Shown piece by piece: positions 24,011-36,283 of a DNA stretch of 64,000 nt. How positions within the stretch are numbered: position 1 is the first letter of the stretch; each line of letters begins with the position of its first letter. This DNA comes from Terebella lapidaria (taxonomy: Eukaryota; Annelida; Polychaeta; Terebellida; Terebellidae). Below the pieces are notes generated by a model that did no database searches, was not told where the DNA came from, and saw only the letters and a program-made list of their open reading frames with translations. The DNA lies in assembly GCA_949152475.1 (NCBI GenBank), contig OX424570.1:2778181-2842180 (forward strand), written 5' to 3'. Position numbers and translations under genes: made by a program.

Positions 24011-25324
24011 GAATGAGTGATTACCATAAATTAATACCATTGGATTACGAACATCAAGTTTTCTGTTTACAGACAATATTAACTGTGTTTTTTTTATAAT
24101 GTGAGAAATCACATCAAACTGTTGCACAAAATGTGCGTCTCTAAACATACTATTTATAATAACACTGCTATGTGTAATATACATCAAGGTTTTTTTATTC
24201 ACGAATTCACGATGTCATTACTTTCGATGAATTACACAATAAGTGGACCTACCTGTAGTGCTGATCGATCTATGGAGATGGATTTGCGGACGAGCTGCCA
24301 GAAAATGTCTTGAGTGGCTGTGTGCTGGAGGCAATGATGTAAATACAAACCACACCCTAGCATGAGCCTTATATTTCCATATGTACATAAACACACACAA
24401 TGCGAGTGGCTGATGTAATGTAAATATCATAATCATAGTATTGACTATATACAGATGTGTTGAATTCACGATAAAATTCATTCTTTCATATTTAGAATAT
24501 ATGATAATGACAGTAATAATGATGATGACAATATGTTTATGATGATTATCGTTCGTGATATGATTATTCGAAAAACCCAATATTATGTTGTACAAACCAT
24601 TACCACATAATAAAAATCATCCAATCACAGTAGAAGTGATAAAAGACCTAACAGTAATATTTCGGATTCTGTTACTCAACTCAAATATTTGATGGAATAT
24701 AAATGCCTATTTTGTTCATGGTATCTAGATATAGATACCTCCATGTTGCTTGTATATGTTATATTCAGTTGATGATCGATTGATGTTTCATTCTATATGA
24801 TGGCAGTATTGACTTATGGTGTAATAATGGTTGGTAAATAGTCCGTGATCACTCATGGGCGACAAAGCAATGAACTTGCAAACGTTCAATATATATTATT
24901 TATCATGTGTATTGAACACTTTTTTTTTAAAACAACATTAGCGAATAGGGAGAAAGAAGATGTGAATGAAATCAGATGATCGGTTTGAAATAATCAGTTT
25001 TGTATTGATTTTAGTTTCAGTCACTTTCATTCCTTCCTTCTCTGTAAGGTGACAAGATACTACTTGTAATGTGGTTTGGCTTTCTTATGCCTACACACCT
25101 GTTGTTGAGACCGTACTTTCCTAACAAACGTTGATAATAATACTCAATGCTATCAACGATGTCATCCGGCCAAATAAACTGGTGGTTCTCTAATGAGACT
25201 TCATATCCCAGCCATTGAAATACTTATTATATACCATTCCTTCCATTCCTTGTGAATAATTGAACACATATCAAAGCATTGTGGATTGTCATGATCTCGT
25301 AGTGCCTGTGCATTTACAGACATA

Positions 25325-25580
25325 TGACATGGCGTGACTTGTATTTTTTTCTCATTCCACGCACGCATTTCTACATCTGTGTTCTCCCCACGGCATTGCA
25401 AACTTGTATCGATCAGGCAGTATATCCCCAGGCTATATATCCTCGTGGGTGTGGCCGCTTGTCCTCAGCAGGAAGGGTGTGAGGGAGGGATGGTGTACCA
25501 CACGCTTCTATCACTAGGTCTCCAGGGTTATACCAATTGCTCGTGGGCTCATTCAATGTTGAGATCGAGTGTTGGTATTT
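25325..25580 (+). repeat. Dispersed repeat with GTGGCCGCTTGTCC core, copy 3
   Basis: Blocks CATGGCGTGACTTG, CCACGCACGCATTTCTAC, CAAACTTGTATCGATCAGGC, CAGGCTATATATCCTCGTGG, GTGGCCGCTTGTCC, CACTAGGTCTCCAGGGTTAT and TGTTGAGATCGAGTGT. It is intermediate between copies 1 and 2 in sequence. Confidence 0.7.
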
Positions 25581-27127
25581 GTTTGACAGGGGGCTCTGCC
25601 AGGGAAGTGTTTGATTATCGTGGGTGATTTGTCAATAGATGAATTATGTTCTTCGTGTGATTTCAAAGATGTGACCGTTATGGATATGCCCCAGGAGTCT
25701 TTATTTCTGCGCAATAATTACTTGTACAACTCTCTGGATATTTAGACGGATTCGGATATATATTTGGACAAAAACGAATACACGAAAGCGAGGGACCATG
25801 TATTCTCACGTACAGGCAATTGAACAGGTGAGAAAAAGTGGAATACGATAAACTAAATATGTCATGAGTTCTCATATAAATTGTGTCAAAATTCAGAAAT
25901 TGATGAATCTGTCATAAAGGTAAAACAAAACCGAAAATGTGGAGGTGTTTTGTTGTTCAAATGCCGTTTAGACCCACAAAACTATATCTTGTTGAAACTT
26001 TCCAGACATGGTCAAATTCAGAAAACTTCAAAAAGTTTATGCTGTCAAAACAATGTAAAATAAAATAATATTTCTTTTGATTTTTCCGAAAATGAAGAAC
26101 CTATCTATGCTAGAAATATATTGAGTTGTGTTGTTCACGTGGAGTAATCACATACGAATTCTTCTCTGGAATATACATGTAGAATAAATGTACATGTCAA
26201 TACTTGCTACGTATTCCGTTTGTAACACTCGATTGATGTTTTATCACATGGGTTGCTGTTATAGAGCATAGAGCATTTTTTTTTATACAACATGTTTTTC
26301 TCTGATAAATTGGGCGTAACCAAACATCGTACCATCATATTTTTGCACAACTATTACCTATAGCTTGGAAATCACCCCGGAATCAAATAAACCTGAAATA
26401 AAATTATACATAGTTCATGTAGTTACACACATCCAACAAATGTAAAACAAACACAAACATCACAAACACTGGTGATAGTTGGCCGAGGTGAACCGTTCAG
26501 GGAAGGTGGCATTACATATGGGCAGTGTGCATGTTCTATCGAGGGTAATCAGTAATGAGGGAAGTATCTATGGCACTATATAAGGGATTTACATCGGACC
26601 ATCTTGCTGCTAATACATCGATAATCATGTGGAACCTCTCAATATTATCCTTGCATTTATCTCCCGTGTGTTTGTTTGTATATATCGATAATTGACGAGC
26701 CGGTCATGTGATTCAAGCCATTGACTTCTGCATTAGGGTGACATTCTGGAGTAGCCTCCGTGTTTCCTGCACAGTTAATTGAGTGATTATGTAAGATCAA
26801 CAAGCATTCGTTTCAGTCTGGAATTGTATGGAAATGTTTGGTGCCGTACATATTTTATCCCCATCGATTCAGGAAATAGATGAATATTTTAGTTTGTCCA
26901 TACATGCAATTGCAAGTTCAAAATAGAAACCGATAAGCAGAAGTCTGTAATGTAATACATGTACTCTTCACTTTCAATCAGTCCACCGTGGGGACACTGT
27001 TTTTCTGATCAAATAACTGTCAGGGCGTGGTTTGGGAGGATGTGCAAAGAGTTCGTAGATATCAGTAGGTGATATCTGTTGAGGTGATGCTAACTGACAT
27101 AGATTTATAAATAATTAATTACTCAAC

Positions 27128-27129
<2 letters not shown>

Positions 27130-27179
<50 letters not shown>
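27130..27179 (+). repeat. (AG)25 microsatellite
   Basis: Fifty bases of uninterrupted AG dinucleotide, followed by CAGCAACAGCAGTACAGCAC. The purity suggests recent expansion. The corresponding place in copy B (near 21040-21060) has no such tract. Confidence 0.95.
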
Positions 27180-27180
<1 letters not shown>

Positions 27181-27850
27181 AGCAACAGCAGTACAGCACT
27201 GCTTTAAATATATATTTCGTGTTGTAATGACACTAAATCTCACTGAGTTCCATGTGTATCTTTCACATGGCTTTGACTCTGATGGTTCAGTATCACGCGG
27301 AGTTGACCACTCACACTGATTCTGTAAAAGTCGTTTATGGATTGGAATCTTGGAATATGAATTTGTTTATTTTTCTGTATACATTTCCACTTTCATATTA
27401 TATTGGCATGTCCGAATAATATTGACCATGGGGGCTCAACTACTTATCCCAGTGAAATATGACGGTTTGAAGGTGTTTGTTTGAGTAATTCGTCTATCGA
27501 TTTCAGAGAATCACCAAAACAGCAAATTGTTGTTTTGTAGTGATTGTGCTGAATTTGACATGCATTGTTTTAAATAAGCCAGAGGTGCAATATGTATTGC
27601 TAATGGAATCACAGTCGGTGGTGTTGGTGCTTTAATAGTAAGAGCTAAGAAAAAACAAAAATGTGTGAAATACAAAAGCAATTGTTGGTCAATGAGTACA
27701 AACCTATTCATTCACGGATATGCTGAATGAAGTGGACGACATAACCTGAGGTCAATAGGCTTATTAGAGTACCACTGAACACAAAACAATGGGGTGACGA
27801 GGCGAGTTGCCTTGCAATATTAAACAAATATGAAATTAAATGGAATTTTT

Positions 27851-29012
27851 AGGTTACCGGACCTTTTGTCCGCTAACCTATTGGCATGGCGTTGCGTCCG
27901 TCGTCCGTCGTCCTAAGCTGTAAAGTCGATAATAAGTCGATAATAATATCTCATTTACATAACACCGTCGTCGTCGTCGTCGTCGTCGTCGTCCGTCGTC
28001 CACATTTTTATCTTTTTTGTTTACGGTCGAATCTTTCTGAAATTTTGCACAAAAATGCCTAAAAATATTTCGAGAGGGAGGTATTTTTTTGTTTTTTGAT
28101 TTTCGCATTTCTTTCAAAATGGCGGCCGTTTTCGTCGAAAATCGGCAAATTTTGAACTTTGGCGGCCATTTTCTCAAAATCTGTTCAGTAACTTTTTTTC
28201 TTTTTGATACATAACACTCCTCATATGTACTCCTATGATGTCTATAAATTTCGTTGCGCTTGATTCGCTCGAAGTGGGCCATTTTGGCCCAAACGCGGCC
28301 CAAATGGGACTTTCCCATGTTAAATTCTCCTATGCTTTATAATGGGACACATTAAGCCTTATATCTCATTTAATATCGAGATTAGAGACTAGGAATCAAT
28401 TGTGGACATATAGGAAATGGTATATGCTGAATATTCTCGTGACCTTGAATTTGACCTCTGACCTCGGTTTCAAGGTCAGAGAACAAAATGGCTAATATCT
28501 CGCTTATTATCGACTTTACAGCTTAGGAATCAATTGTGGACGTATAGGAAATGATATATGCAGATTATTGTCATGACCTTGAACTTGACCTTTAACCTCG
28601 TTTTCAAGGTCACGGCAAAATGGCTAATATCTCGCTTCTTATCGACTTTACAGCTTAGGAATCAGTTATGAACATATAGGAAATGATATATGCAGATTAT
28701 TGTCATGATCTTGAATTTGACCTTTGACCTCATTTTCAAGGTCACAGGACAAAATGATTAATATCTCACTTATTATTGATTTTACAGCTTCGGGATCATT
28801 TGTGGACATGTAGGATATGATATATGCTGAATATTCTTGTGACTTTGAATTTGACCTCTGACCTCATTTTCAAGGTCAAGAACACAAAATGGCTAATATC
28901 TCACTTATGATCGACTTTATAGCTTAGGAATCATTTGTGGGCATATAGGAAATGATAAACGCCTAATATTCCGATGACCTTGAATTTGACCTTTGACCTC
29001 ATTTTTTTAAAT
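27851..29012 (+). mobile_element. Family C repeat element, copy 2
   Basis: Hairpin at 27851-27879, GGCATGGCGTTGCGTCC, a (CGT)n tract, TTTCTGAAATTTTGC, then TTGGCCCAAA and GGGACTTTCCCATG, then about five diverged 134-bp core units from 28380. It ends without a recognisable right terminus near 29012, where the poly-T and AT-rich sequence begins. The reverse strand holds a 146-codon frame that runs through head and microsatellite (arginine repeats from CGT). I take that as spurious. Confidence 0.7.
27966..28000 (+). repeat. (CGT)n microsatellite in family C head
   Basis: Nine CGT units and then CCGTCGTCC. This is the position that holds the longer CGT/CCGTCGT tract in copy 3 (30369-30424) and only short GTCCGTCGTT-type sequence in copy 1. 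Confidence 0.95.
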
Positions 29013-29219
29013 CTTTTACTTCTTGCTGAAGATTTGGAAACTATTGAAATATAACCTCAACATATATGTATAACTCAATGAACTAAACTGTATTAACTGT
29101 ACATATTTTGCATATTACTGAATATATGTGCTCTTTCCAGTTCTGATTGCGTTATACCTGACATTGCACATTCTTTCACATATACAAAATGTGAATTCCA
29201 TTACCATAATTCCTTACCA

Positions 29220-29570
29220 TTCGACGTTAAGCCTGAGGCGAAGTGTTTGGGGTTCACTTCTTAATACGTCCCCCGAATTGTTTTGATTGCTATATGTCTA
29301 GCAGGTGGCACGCATCCACGCGACCGCGACAAACCGCAGATCGCTTTATGGCCCCATGGCGACAAAGTTAACGAGTTTAAATGCCCTCAAAAGCATGCCT
29401 CAGGAGCATGAGCAGACAGTTTGGTGATCACTGATCAAGGTTATAAAAGACAGTTAACCGGTGTTTGACGGTTAACCGGTTAATCGTTTGGAGATTTAAC
29501 AGCCGGTTATTCGCGGTTATTAAAAAAATGCTAGCCGTCGGCGGTTAACCCATTAATCGTGCAGGCCCTA
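29220..29570 (-). mobile_element. hAT-like transposon end
   Basis: On the minus strand the right boundary at 29570 reads TAGGGCCTGCACGATTAA, followed within 130 bases by repeated GGTTAACCG and CGGTTAAC motifs in both orientations. Ends of the form CAGGGCCTGCA followed by CGGTTAA-type subterminal repeats are familiar from hAT-superfamily non-autonomous elements. It sits directly next to family C sequence beginning GAAATTGGCAC. I do not find the opposite terminus, and no transposase is present, so only one end is supported. Confidence 0.5.
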
Positions 29571-30060
29571 GAAATTGGCACTTTCAAATGGGAAGTCATA
29601 TATGGCGACTTGTGTGGTGACCTTGAATTTGAACTTGGATGACCTTGAAAGGTCAAAACAGCCATTTTTTGGTCGAAAAATGTCCAAATTAGCACCTTGT
29701 CTGTCTTTTCTCGAAAACTGTCTGATCAGATTTGAGATTTTTGTTTCAAAAGATTCTAGTTATGTACCTCTGTGATGTGTATAAGTTTGGTTGCCCTTGA
29801 ATCGCCGGTCTGCGTATGACTGCCATTTTGAATTTTCGACGGGTCGACGAAAAAAACATTTTTCGGCCCAAATCGCATTACTATCCATTTAGGGCCATTT
29901 CTAACAAAAAAAATTTTTCACCCTGTGAAAAAAATTTTGGACTTAGAAAATTTTCGGCACTTTTTTCTTTCGTAATGGGAGCTGCGCGGATTGTACTCAT
30001 AGAACGCTTGAAGATAGAGCTTAGAAATTGGCACTTTCAAATGGGAAGTCATATATGACT
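29571..30060 (+). repeat. Family C-related fragment with 453-bp direct repeat ends
   Basis: The segment GAAATTGGCACTTTCAAATG plus GGAAGTCATATATG occurs at 29571 and again at 30024, 453 bp apart. Between them lie GTGACCTTGAATTTGA, GCCATTTTTTGGTCG, a Y-rich stretch and GGGAGCTGCGCGGATTGTAC. Related sequence occurs at 32230-32640 inside copy 4. It appears to be a variant long-unit core of family C, now orphaned by the hAT-like insertion. Confidence 0.55.
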
Positions 30061-30368
30061 AAGTCCATGAAGTTGCTACCCCACCACCAGAAGTGCATGT
30101 CCATCTTACTCATGTTTAATTTTTTGTGGAAATACTTGTGAATTGTGTTCTCACTGTTGTAATGTGTTAACTTGGTCCATAAAGCATTGTACATGCACGA
30201 CAATAATATGCGTGAACATCCCCTTCACCACGAAATATCCTTCCAAATACCGGAAAATGCACGTAAATTTGGACATTTTTTGTCATTGGAAAGAGTGCTG
30301 TTTGTTGGGGAATATTTTTAGGTTACCGACCTATGGTCCGTAACCTATTGGCATGGCGATGCGTCCGG

Positions 30369-30424
30369 CGTCGTCGTCGTCCGTCGTCGTCCGTCGTCGT
30401 CCGTCGTCGTCGTCGTCGTCCGTC
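30369..30424 (+). repeat. CGT / CCGTCGT microsatellite
   Basis: Alternating CGTCGTCGT and CCGTCGTCGT motifs over 56 bases, in the family C head of copy 3. Confidence 0.95.
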
Positions 30425-30864
30425 AACAATTTTATCTTTAAAGTTTACGATCAAATTTTTCTGAAATTTTGCACAAAAATGCATAAAAATATTTCGAGAG
30501 GGAGGTATTTTTTAGTTTTTTGATTTTCGCATTTTTTTCAAAATGACGGCCCTTTTCGTCGAAAAATGGCCAATTTTGGACTTTGGCGGTCGTTTTCTCA
30601 AAATCTGTTCAGTAACTTTTTTTTTTATTGATGCATAACACTCCTCATATGTACCCCTGTGACATGTATAAATTTCGTTGCCCTTGAATCGCTCGAAGTG
30701 GGCCATTTTGGGCCCAAACTCGGCCCAAATGGGACTTTCCCATGTTAAATTCTCCTATGCTTTATAATGGGACACATTAAAGCCTAATATCTCACTTAAT
30801 ATTGAGATTAGAGACTAGGAATGAATTGTGGACATATAGGAAATGATATATGCTGAATATTCTC

Positions 30865-31670
30865 GTGACCTTGAATTTGACCTTTGACCTCATTTTCAAG
30901 GTCACAGGACCAAATGGCTAATATCTCGCTTATTATCGACTTTACAGCTTAGGAATCAGTTGTGAACATATAGGAAATGATATATGCTGAATATTCTTGT
31001 GACCTTGAATTTGACCTTTGACCTCATTTTCAAGGTCACATGACAAAATGGCTAATATCTCGCTTATTATCGACTTCACAGTTTAGGAATCAATTGTGAA
31101 CATATAGGAAATGATATATGCTGAATATTTTCGTGACCTTGAATTTGACCTTTGACCTCATTTCCAAGGTCACAGGACAAAATTGCTAATATCTCGCTTA
31201 TTATGGACTTTACAGCTTAGGAATCAATTGTGAACATATAGGAAATGATATATGCTGAATATTCTCGTGACCTTGAATTTGACCTTTGACCTCATTTTCA
31301 AGGTCACAGGACAAAATGGCCAATATCTTGCTTATTAGCGACTTTACAGCTTAGGAATCAATTGTGAACATATAGGAAATGATATATGCTGAAAATTCTC
31401 GTGACCTTGAATTTGACCTTTGACCTCATTTTCAAGGTCACAGGACAAAATGGCCAATATCTTGCTTATTAGCGACTTTACAGCTTAGGAATCAATTGTG
31501 AACATATAGGAAATGATATATGCTGAATATTCTCGTGACCTTGAATTTGACTTTTGACCTCATTTTCAAGGTCAACAGGACAAAATGGCTAATATCTTGC
31601 TTATTATCGACTTTACAGTTTAGGAATCAATTGTGAACATATAGGAAATGAGATATTCTGAATATTTTAA
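30865..31670 (+). repeat. 134-bp minisatellite array, six regular units
   Basis: GTGACCTTGAATTTGACC starts at 30865, 30999, 31133, 31267, 31401 and 31535, exactly 134 bp apart. Each unit continues with a CTCATTTTCAAGGTCAC-type segment, GCTAATATCT, ATCGACTTTACAG, TTAGGAATC, ATATAGGAAATGATATATGC and TGAATATTCTCGT. Units here are far more alike than in copies 1 and 2, which implies recent homogenisation or amplification. Confidence 0.95.
30878..31426 (-). promoter_or_regulatory. DR1-type nuclear-receptor motifs in the 134-bp array
   Basis: TGACCTTTGACCT (minus strand AGGTCAAAGGTCA) occurs at 30878, 31012, 31146, 31280 and 31414. It is lost in the sixth unit (GACTTTTGACCT). AGGTCAAAGGTCA is the consensus direct repeat with one-base spacing for RXR, HNF4 and COUP-TF class receptors. 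Each unit also has TCAAGGTCA, the extended half-site used by ERR and NR5A receptors. Function is inference. Confidence 0.4.
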
Positions 31671-32013
31671 TGATATTGAATTTGACCTTTGACCTAAATT
31701 TCAAGGTCAGTCATTTTATTTTCAAAGTCAGATTACAAAATGGCTTATATCTCGCTTATTATAAAATTTACAGCTTAGGGGTCCATAGTGAACATATAGG
31801 AAATGATGTATGCTGAATAGTTTGGTGATCTAGAATTTAACCTTTGATCCCATTTTCAAGGTTAGAGATATGGCGATTTCAGTGGTCACCTTGAATTTGA
31901 CCAACTTTCTCGGCTCAACTCTGTATATTTCTCCGGTAACCTTTCTAGCCCATTGGGCTAATTTTATTGGATGTAATAGCGAAGATAAACATGTTCTCAT
32001 ATTTCGTATTTTT

Positions 32014-32735
32014 AGGTTATCGAACCTTTGGTACGATAACCTATTATTGGCATGGCGTTGCGTCGTCTGTTTCGTTTCATTTTAATCACCGGTCTGCGTG
32101 TGGCGGCCTTTTTTTATTTTTTCACTCAAATCAACAATATCAAGTCATTAATTGTTTTGAGCCATTTCTAGCCACCCTCGCCACTGAAATATTTTTGGGT
32201 TTTTGAACGAATTTTTCCAACGTTTCCCTTCATAATGGGAGCTATATGGACTGAACTTCTAAAACATTTAAAACTTCAATATTGGCACATTGTTTCTTCT
32301 ATGTTCACAGATAGGATTCTCACTACTTTTGCGAATTGTATAGGTTTTGTTGCCCTTGAATCGTCAGGCTGTGCATAGCGGCTATTGGATTTTTCGAAAA
32401 TATTGTTGAAAGTAAATTTTGGTTGGAATTTAGGTAACTTTTTTATTTGAGCCATTTCCAAAAAAAAAACGAACAAATTATTTTCGCAATAGACACTTCT
32501 TTCAAGAAATTGAATCCATTTTTCCTGCGTGATGGAAACTATATGGAGTAAACTCATAAAATACTTCAAGATATAGCTCAAATATTGGTACATTCAAATG
32601 GGAATTCATATATTAATAGTGATTTCAGTGGTGATCTTGAATTTGATCTTCAGTGACCGCAATTTTGGTAAAATAAAAGACAATTGTGGCTTGATACCAT
32701 ACATTTCTCCGGTAACATTTTTCTAGCCCTTAGAC
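32014..32735 (+). mobile_element. Family C repeat element, copy 4 (long-unit variant)
   Basis: Hairpin at 32014-32042 with one mismatch in 13, then ATTGGCATGGCGTTGCGTC. The 134-bp array is absent. Instead there is a head-like sequence seen also at 29750-30060 (CACCGGTCTGCGTGT, CGTAATGGGAGC-type), repeated once about 300 bp later (32340-32640). The right terminus CCGGTAAC lies at 32709-32716 with TTTCTAGCCC following. Confidence 0.6.
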
Positions 32736-34020
32736 AATTTCTCATGGTAATCAATTCATCTCACACTCACCATGACCATTGTGGGTCCGTCGGACTTGAG
32801 TGTAATTCTTTAGTTATGAAAGTTACCAATTATCTTTCACAGGATGGAAAGGACATTCAAACATTCCAGTAATTTGCAACGATAATGCCTATGACATTCT
32901 TGCGTTCACAATGCTATATAGTTTTTGTGTAAATCATATCGATTGAGATTATGTGATGCATATACATGTAGGTATTATACTTGATTACTTCGACGAGGAT
33001 TACTCGTTATGATACACATTACAGTTCGATGATAATGATATGGAGAAAAACAGCAATACATACTGTACCTGTTGAATCGTAGATAGCTATCCCCAGTGCT
33101 TTAGGTAAACACATTGATGTTAAACAAATAGAGTTACAGATGGCCATACTTGTTGACGGACTGATCCTCTGCTGATCTCAAGGTGACATTACGGTGCCCA
33201 TTAAGCAGCTATGTATTGACTGACTTTTTCATGGATCAATGGTTTGTCTTTGAAAATGTAAGAATAATGAGTGTTTCATGACAATGAATACACATGAAAT
33301 AACAACTGAAATAACCTATCATTACATGATGCCTTTCGGGGATTCTTCAGCTTGTCAGTGTCATCTATGGCCATGTGTATGTTTAAAACTTGACATGAAA
33401 TAAGTGTTTCATTAGGTTTATCATGAATAAGCATATTCGGGGCATTGGGCTCGGCGTATGTGAGGACAATTTTCATCACGACTGTCAAAACTGGTCTAAC
33501 ACAAATAATGCACCTTTCAGAACGGCTCTTGTAGAACAAAACACAGCAGTATCAGGCACTATACTGGTGGTCCCAGGTTAACTGGCAAATTATTCATCCA
33601 CACAAGAAACGATAGTCATTGATGTTCAATGGTGCCCATATCATTCTCATTGAGAAGGGAGGAATACTGTAAACAGGTGGTGGAATCGATACTAACTGAT
33701 CAGTAGGACAAAATTGTGTGTTTGAATATGACTTTCTTGGCACTGATGATCAAATAAGTGAAAACCTTACCTAAGAAAAAGGCAATTGAATGGAAACATC
33801 CATGGAGAAAAACATATAAACCACAAACCAAATCTTCGTCATTGGCTAATACTGAGATTTTTATTCATTATTACGGTGGGCTTCCTATCCGAATTTAGTA
33901 TTGTATTTGATTATATTGACCTGCCTTCCAAATCTCATCCAATGGATCAGTTCGCTACGATAATTACTCTACGTGGTGTGATACGGTCTAGTAATCGTTT
34001 AATGATCTATCTTTATCGAT

Positions 34021-35639
34021 AGGTTATTAGGTTTTGTAACCATGCGCAAGCTTCAGTAATCAGACTATAAATCGGCGATTTGTACAAAACAACCCAATCA
34101 AGTTTCTATAGAAAATTTCAAAGAATTGATAAATATTGTTGGTTCGCGGTCTGGGTGTTTTTGTATTTTTCGCACTCCACACCCACCGTTGATTGAATTG
34201 TGGGATGTACTCGGTTCAATAATATTATCATTATTTATAGGTGTGTCACTACATTTAGCTCTGTGTACTATGAAATGACAAATATTTAATAATACCATAA
34301 AATATTGTACACGATGGTTATGGAACCAAGACATGATACCATTCACCCAACGTTTATAGGCATTTGTGATGATTTTTGGATGCATTATGATATGACGGTC
34401 ATCAGGAGCCTGGACCGCAACTACCAATATAATACTTTTTGTTTTCTACTTTCCTTGGTATGGCGGACCAATGGTGAACACCGACCAATCTTTGTAATAA
34501 TCCACCATTTTTATCCATATGTCTTATTGATAGATATTAATATCACTCTACCATACGAACTATATTACATTTAACCTTGACGTTTGTTCTCTTGATTCGA
34601 ATATCTCTGCTGTAATTTATCTGTGACAACCACGTGAATTGATATCACTTGTATATTCTTCACAAAAATTTCCTTTCTGTTTCAGGTAAGTGGCATAACG
34701 AAGCTGTAACGATTTATAATTTGAAAGAAATTCCGAACAGCTCATTCATCTGTTCCGCTGATATGTGAGTACGATTTTGCAAGGAATCTATCATTAAGGA
34801 TTGATTGCATGTGATCGTCATGAACCTGGCATTGACCAGCTGTCCATTCACTAAGCTGTCCATTCACTGACCAGCTGTCCATTCACTAAGCAATGTTAAA
34901 TTTGTTAAATTCATCGTTTTCATATGTCATTTTCCGACCTATTTCTCAGTCTACAAAATACACTCACAACAGGGCGAGCGAAAGGATTATGCTGTGCAGC
35001 AAATAGCTAGTGAGGCCAGTAAACCTCACGAGTGATATGTACTCGGGTGCACCGAGGTGTTTGGGATTATGAATGTTCAGCTCATTGTATTCATCTCACA
35101 GAAAGTATAGCCCTAGATATTTTCATTATTTTGACGACAACAAGGAATAAATATATGCAACAGCCAGTGCTTGTCAAGCAGAACACTCGAATCTTCGTTT
35201 TGGTGAAACGTATAAAATCATTTATCTAATCATCAAATTGCACAGCTTTCGTGATATAATTTATGAAACCATGTCTCGGTTCATCATCCATGAGTATATG
35301 TGTGTGTGCTAGCCAAGTTTTAGGTCAGGGGATTGTATTGTTCTGGTGATTTTGTTACCTTTACTTTCACATTATAAGTCAATGGAGAAGTGGCTCAGTG
35401 CAGTCACTGGTAAGTTACGTGCGATCACACCTTAACAGACCTACTTGTTGTTGTTATATGCCGTTGTTTCTACCGTTTTGAAAACAATACCTGGTGGATT
35501 TCTGGTGATTAAAAGAATTGCGAAGATTATTGAACTATGAAATATAACTTTTATCAGGACAATCGGAGCAATTTTACCCCAAAAACCATAACATTTCTAC
35601 TTGGTCAACGCCTCGTCATGTACACTAAAATACACAAAG
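34021..35639. other. AT-rich sequence without recognised gene
   Basis: No gene found. The only clear structure is a short direct repeat at 34833-34890 (TGACCAGCTGTCCATTCACT recurring after 35 bp, with one extra GCTGTCCATTCACT between). Several frames of 60-110 codons occur on both strands but overlap each other and lack supporting features. Confidence 0.5.
34833..34890 (+). repeat. 35-bp tandem duplication
   Basis: TGACCAGCTGTCCATTCACT starts at 34833 and 34868. An additional AAGCTGTCCATTCAC lies between, so the motif GCTGTCCATTCACT occurs three times. Confidence 0.9.
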
Positions 35640-36010
35640 CCGTTGGCGCCATGTCAGTTTGCAAACACTCTGAAACGTACCCACATTTAGAGCTTGGAGC
35701 GACCACTTGAGTCATCCGGTACATTTCGTATCATCCACAATAACAATATTTTTATTTGCGCATAAGGCGCTCCTTGTGTATATAATCCCTCATGGAGGAC
35801 CAATTTCGCTCTGAAAATAGAACAGTTCCAGTGCGTTATGGGGCACGTGTACTGTGGGCGAGAACATCAACGCATTCATTGAGTTATAGGGTTTTGTTCA
35901 GAATATATGTGAATCAATTTGATCTAGCGGAATGGGTGTTCTTTCTGGTCTGACTATTTCGGGGGCTCGGACGAAATATGTTTATATGTATAGCAGGCGA
36001 GTCAAAATGA
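35640..36010 (+). repeat. Partial copy of the second large unit
   Basis: Contains CGACCACTTGAGTCATCCGG, ATCCACAATAACAATATTT and CAATTTCGCTCTGAAAATAG. It aligns with 40110-40220 and 44990-45100. It is truncated on both sides relative to those copies. Confidence 0.5.
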
Positions 36011-36283
36011 AGATACTGGTAATCATGTATCCTATAAAAACAAAAACGTCTCGCTCAATATATCTCTATATCAGCTCACTCACTATACAGTGTATGTTGG
36101 GAATATAAGCAAAAGTACACAATGAGGGGACTCGTTTTGTATTTATGATATAATGTGATAACATATAACACATTTTAATGCTACACTTGAATAACTTTTC
36201 ATGTGCTTTGTTGTGTGCAAATGTTAACATTTGTAATAATGCACGTGTGAGTAGAAATAACTCACAGTGACATATTATTGTTG

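Larger units (their letters stand above)
30320..31960 (+). mobile_element. Family C repeat element, copy 3 (most complete)
   Basis: Left hairpin at 30320-30346 with one mismatch in twelve pairs, then GGCATGGCGATGCGTCC, the CGT/CCGTCGT tract, TTTCTGAAATTTTGC, the TTGGGCCCAAA and GGGACTTTCCCATG head, a regular 134-bp core array, and the right inverted terminus CCGGTAACCT at 31933-31942. That is the exact complement of an AGGTTACCGG left end. A palindrome TAGCCCATTGGGCTA follows at 31946-31960. No protein is encoded. Confidence 0.75.
23400..34020 (+). repeat. Large diverged unit, copy C
   Basis: Carries the full set of ordered markers shared with copies A and B (24845, 25045, 25325-25580, 25797, 26190, 26490-26810, 27005, 27707-27840, 32842, 32898, 33118, 33340-33600). 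Markers that are adjacent in copy B (21300 and 21363) lie 5 kb apart here (27840 and 32842), because family C copies 2-4 and a hAT-like fragment are inserted between them. No coding frame is preserved. Confidence 0.5.

Noticed and set aside
27878..28318. 146-codon minus-strand frame with an arginine run
   Set aside because: It runs through the family C head and the CGT microsatellite. The arginines are simply the translated repeat, and copy 3 keeps only a fragment of the frame.
27961..30424. Regular short repeats that might suggest a CRISPR array
   Set aside because: The CGT tracts are simple microsatellites and the 134-bp units are contiguous without unique spacers. The window is eukaryotic.
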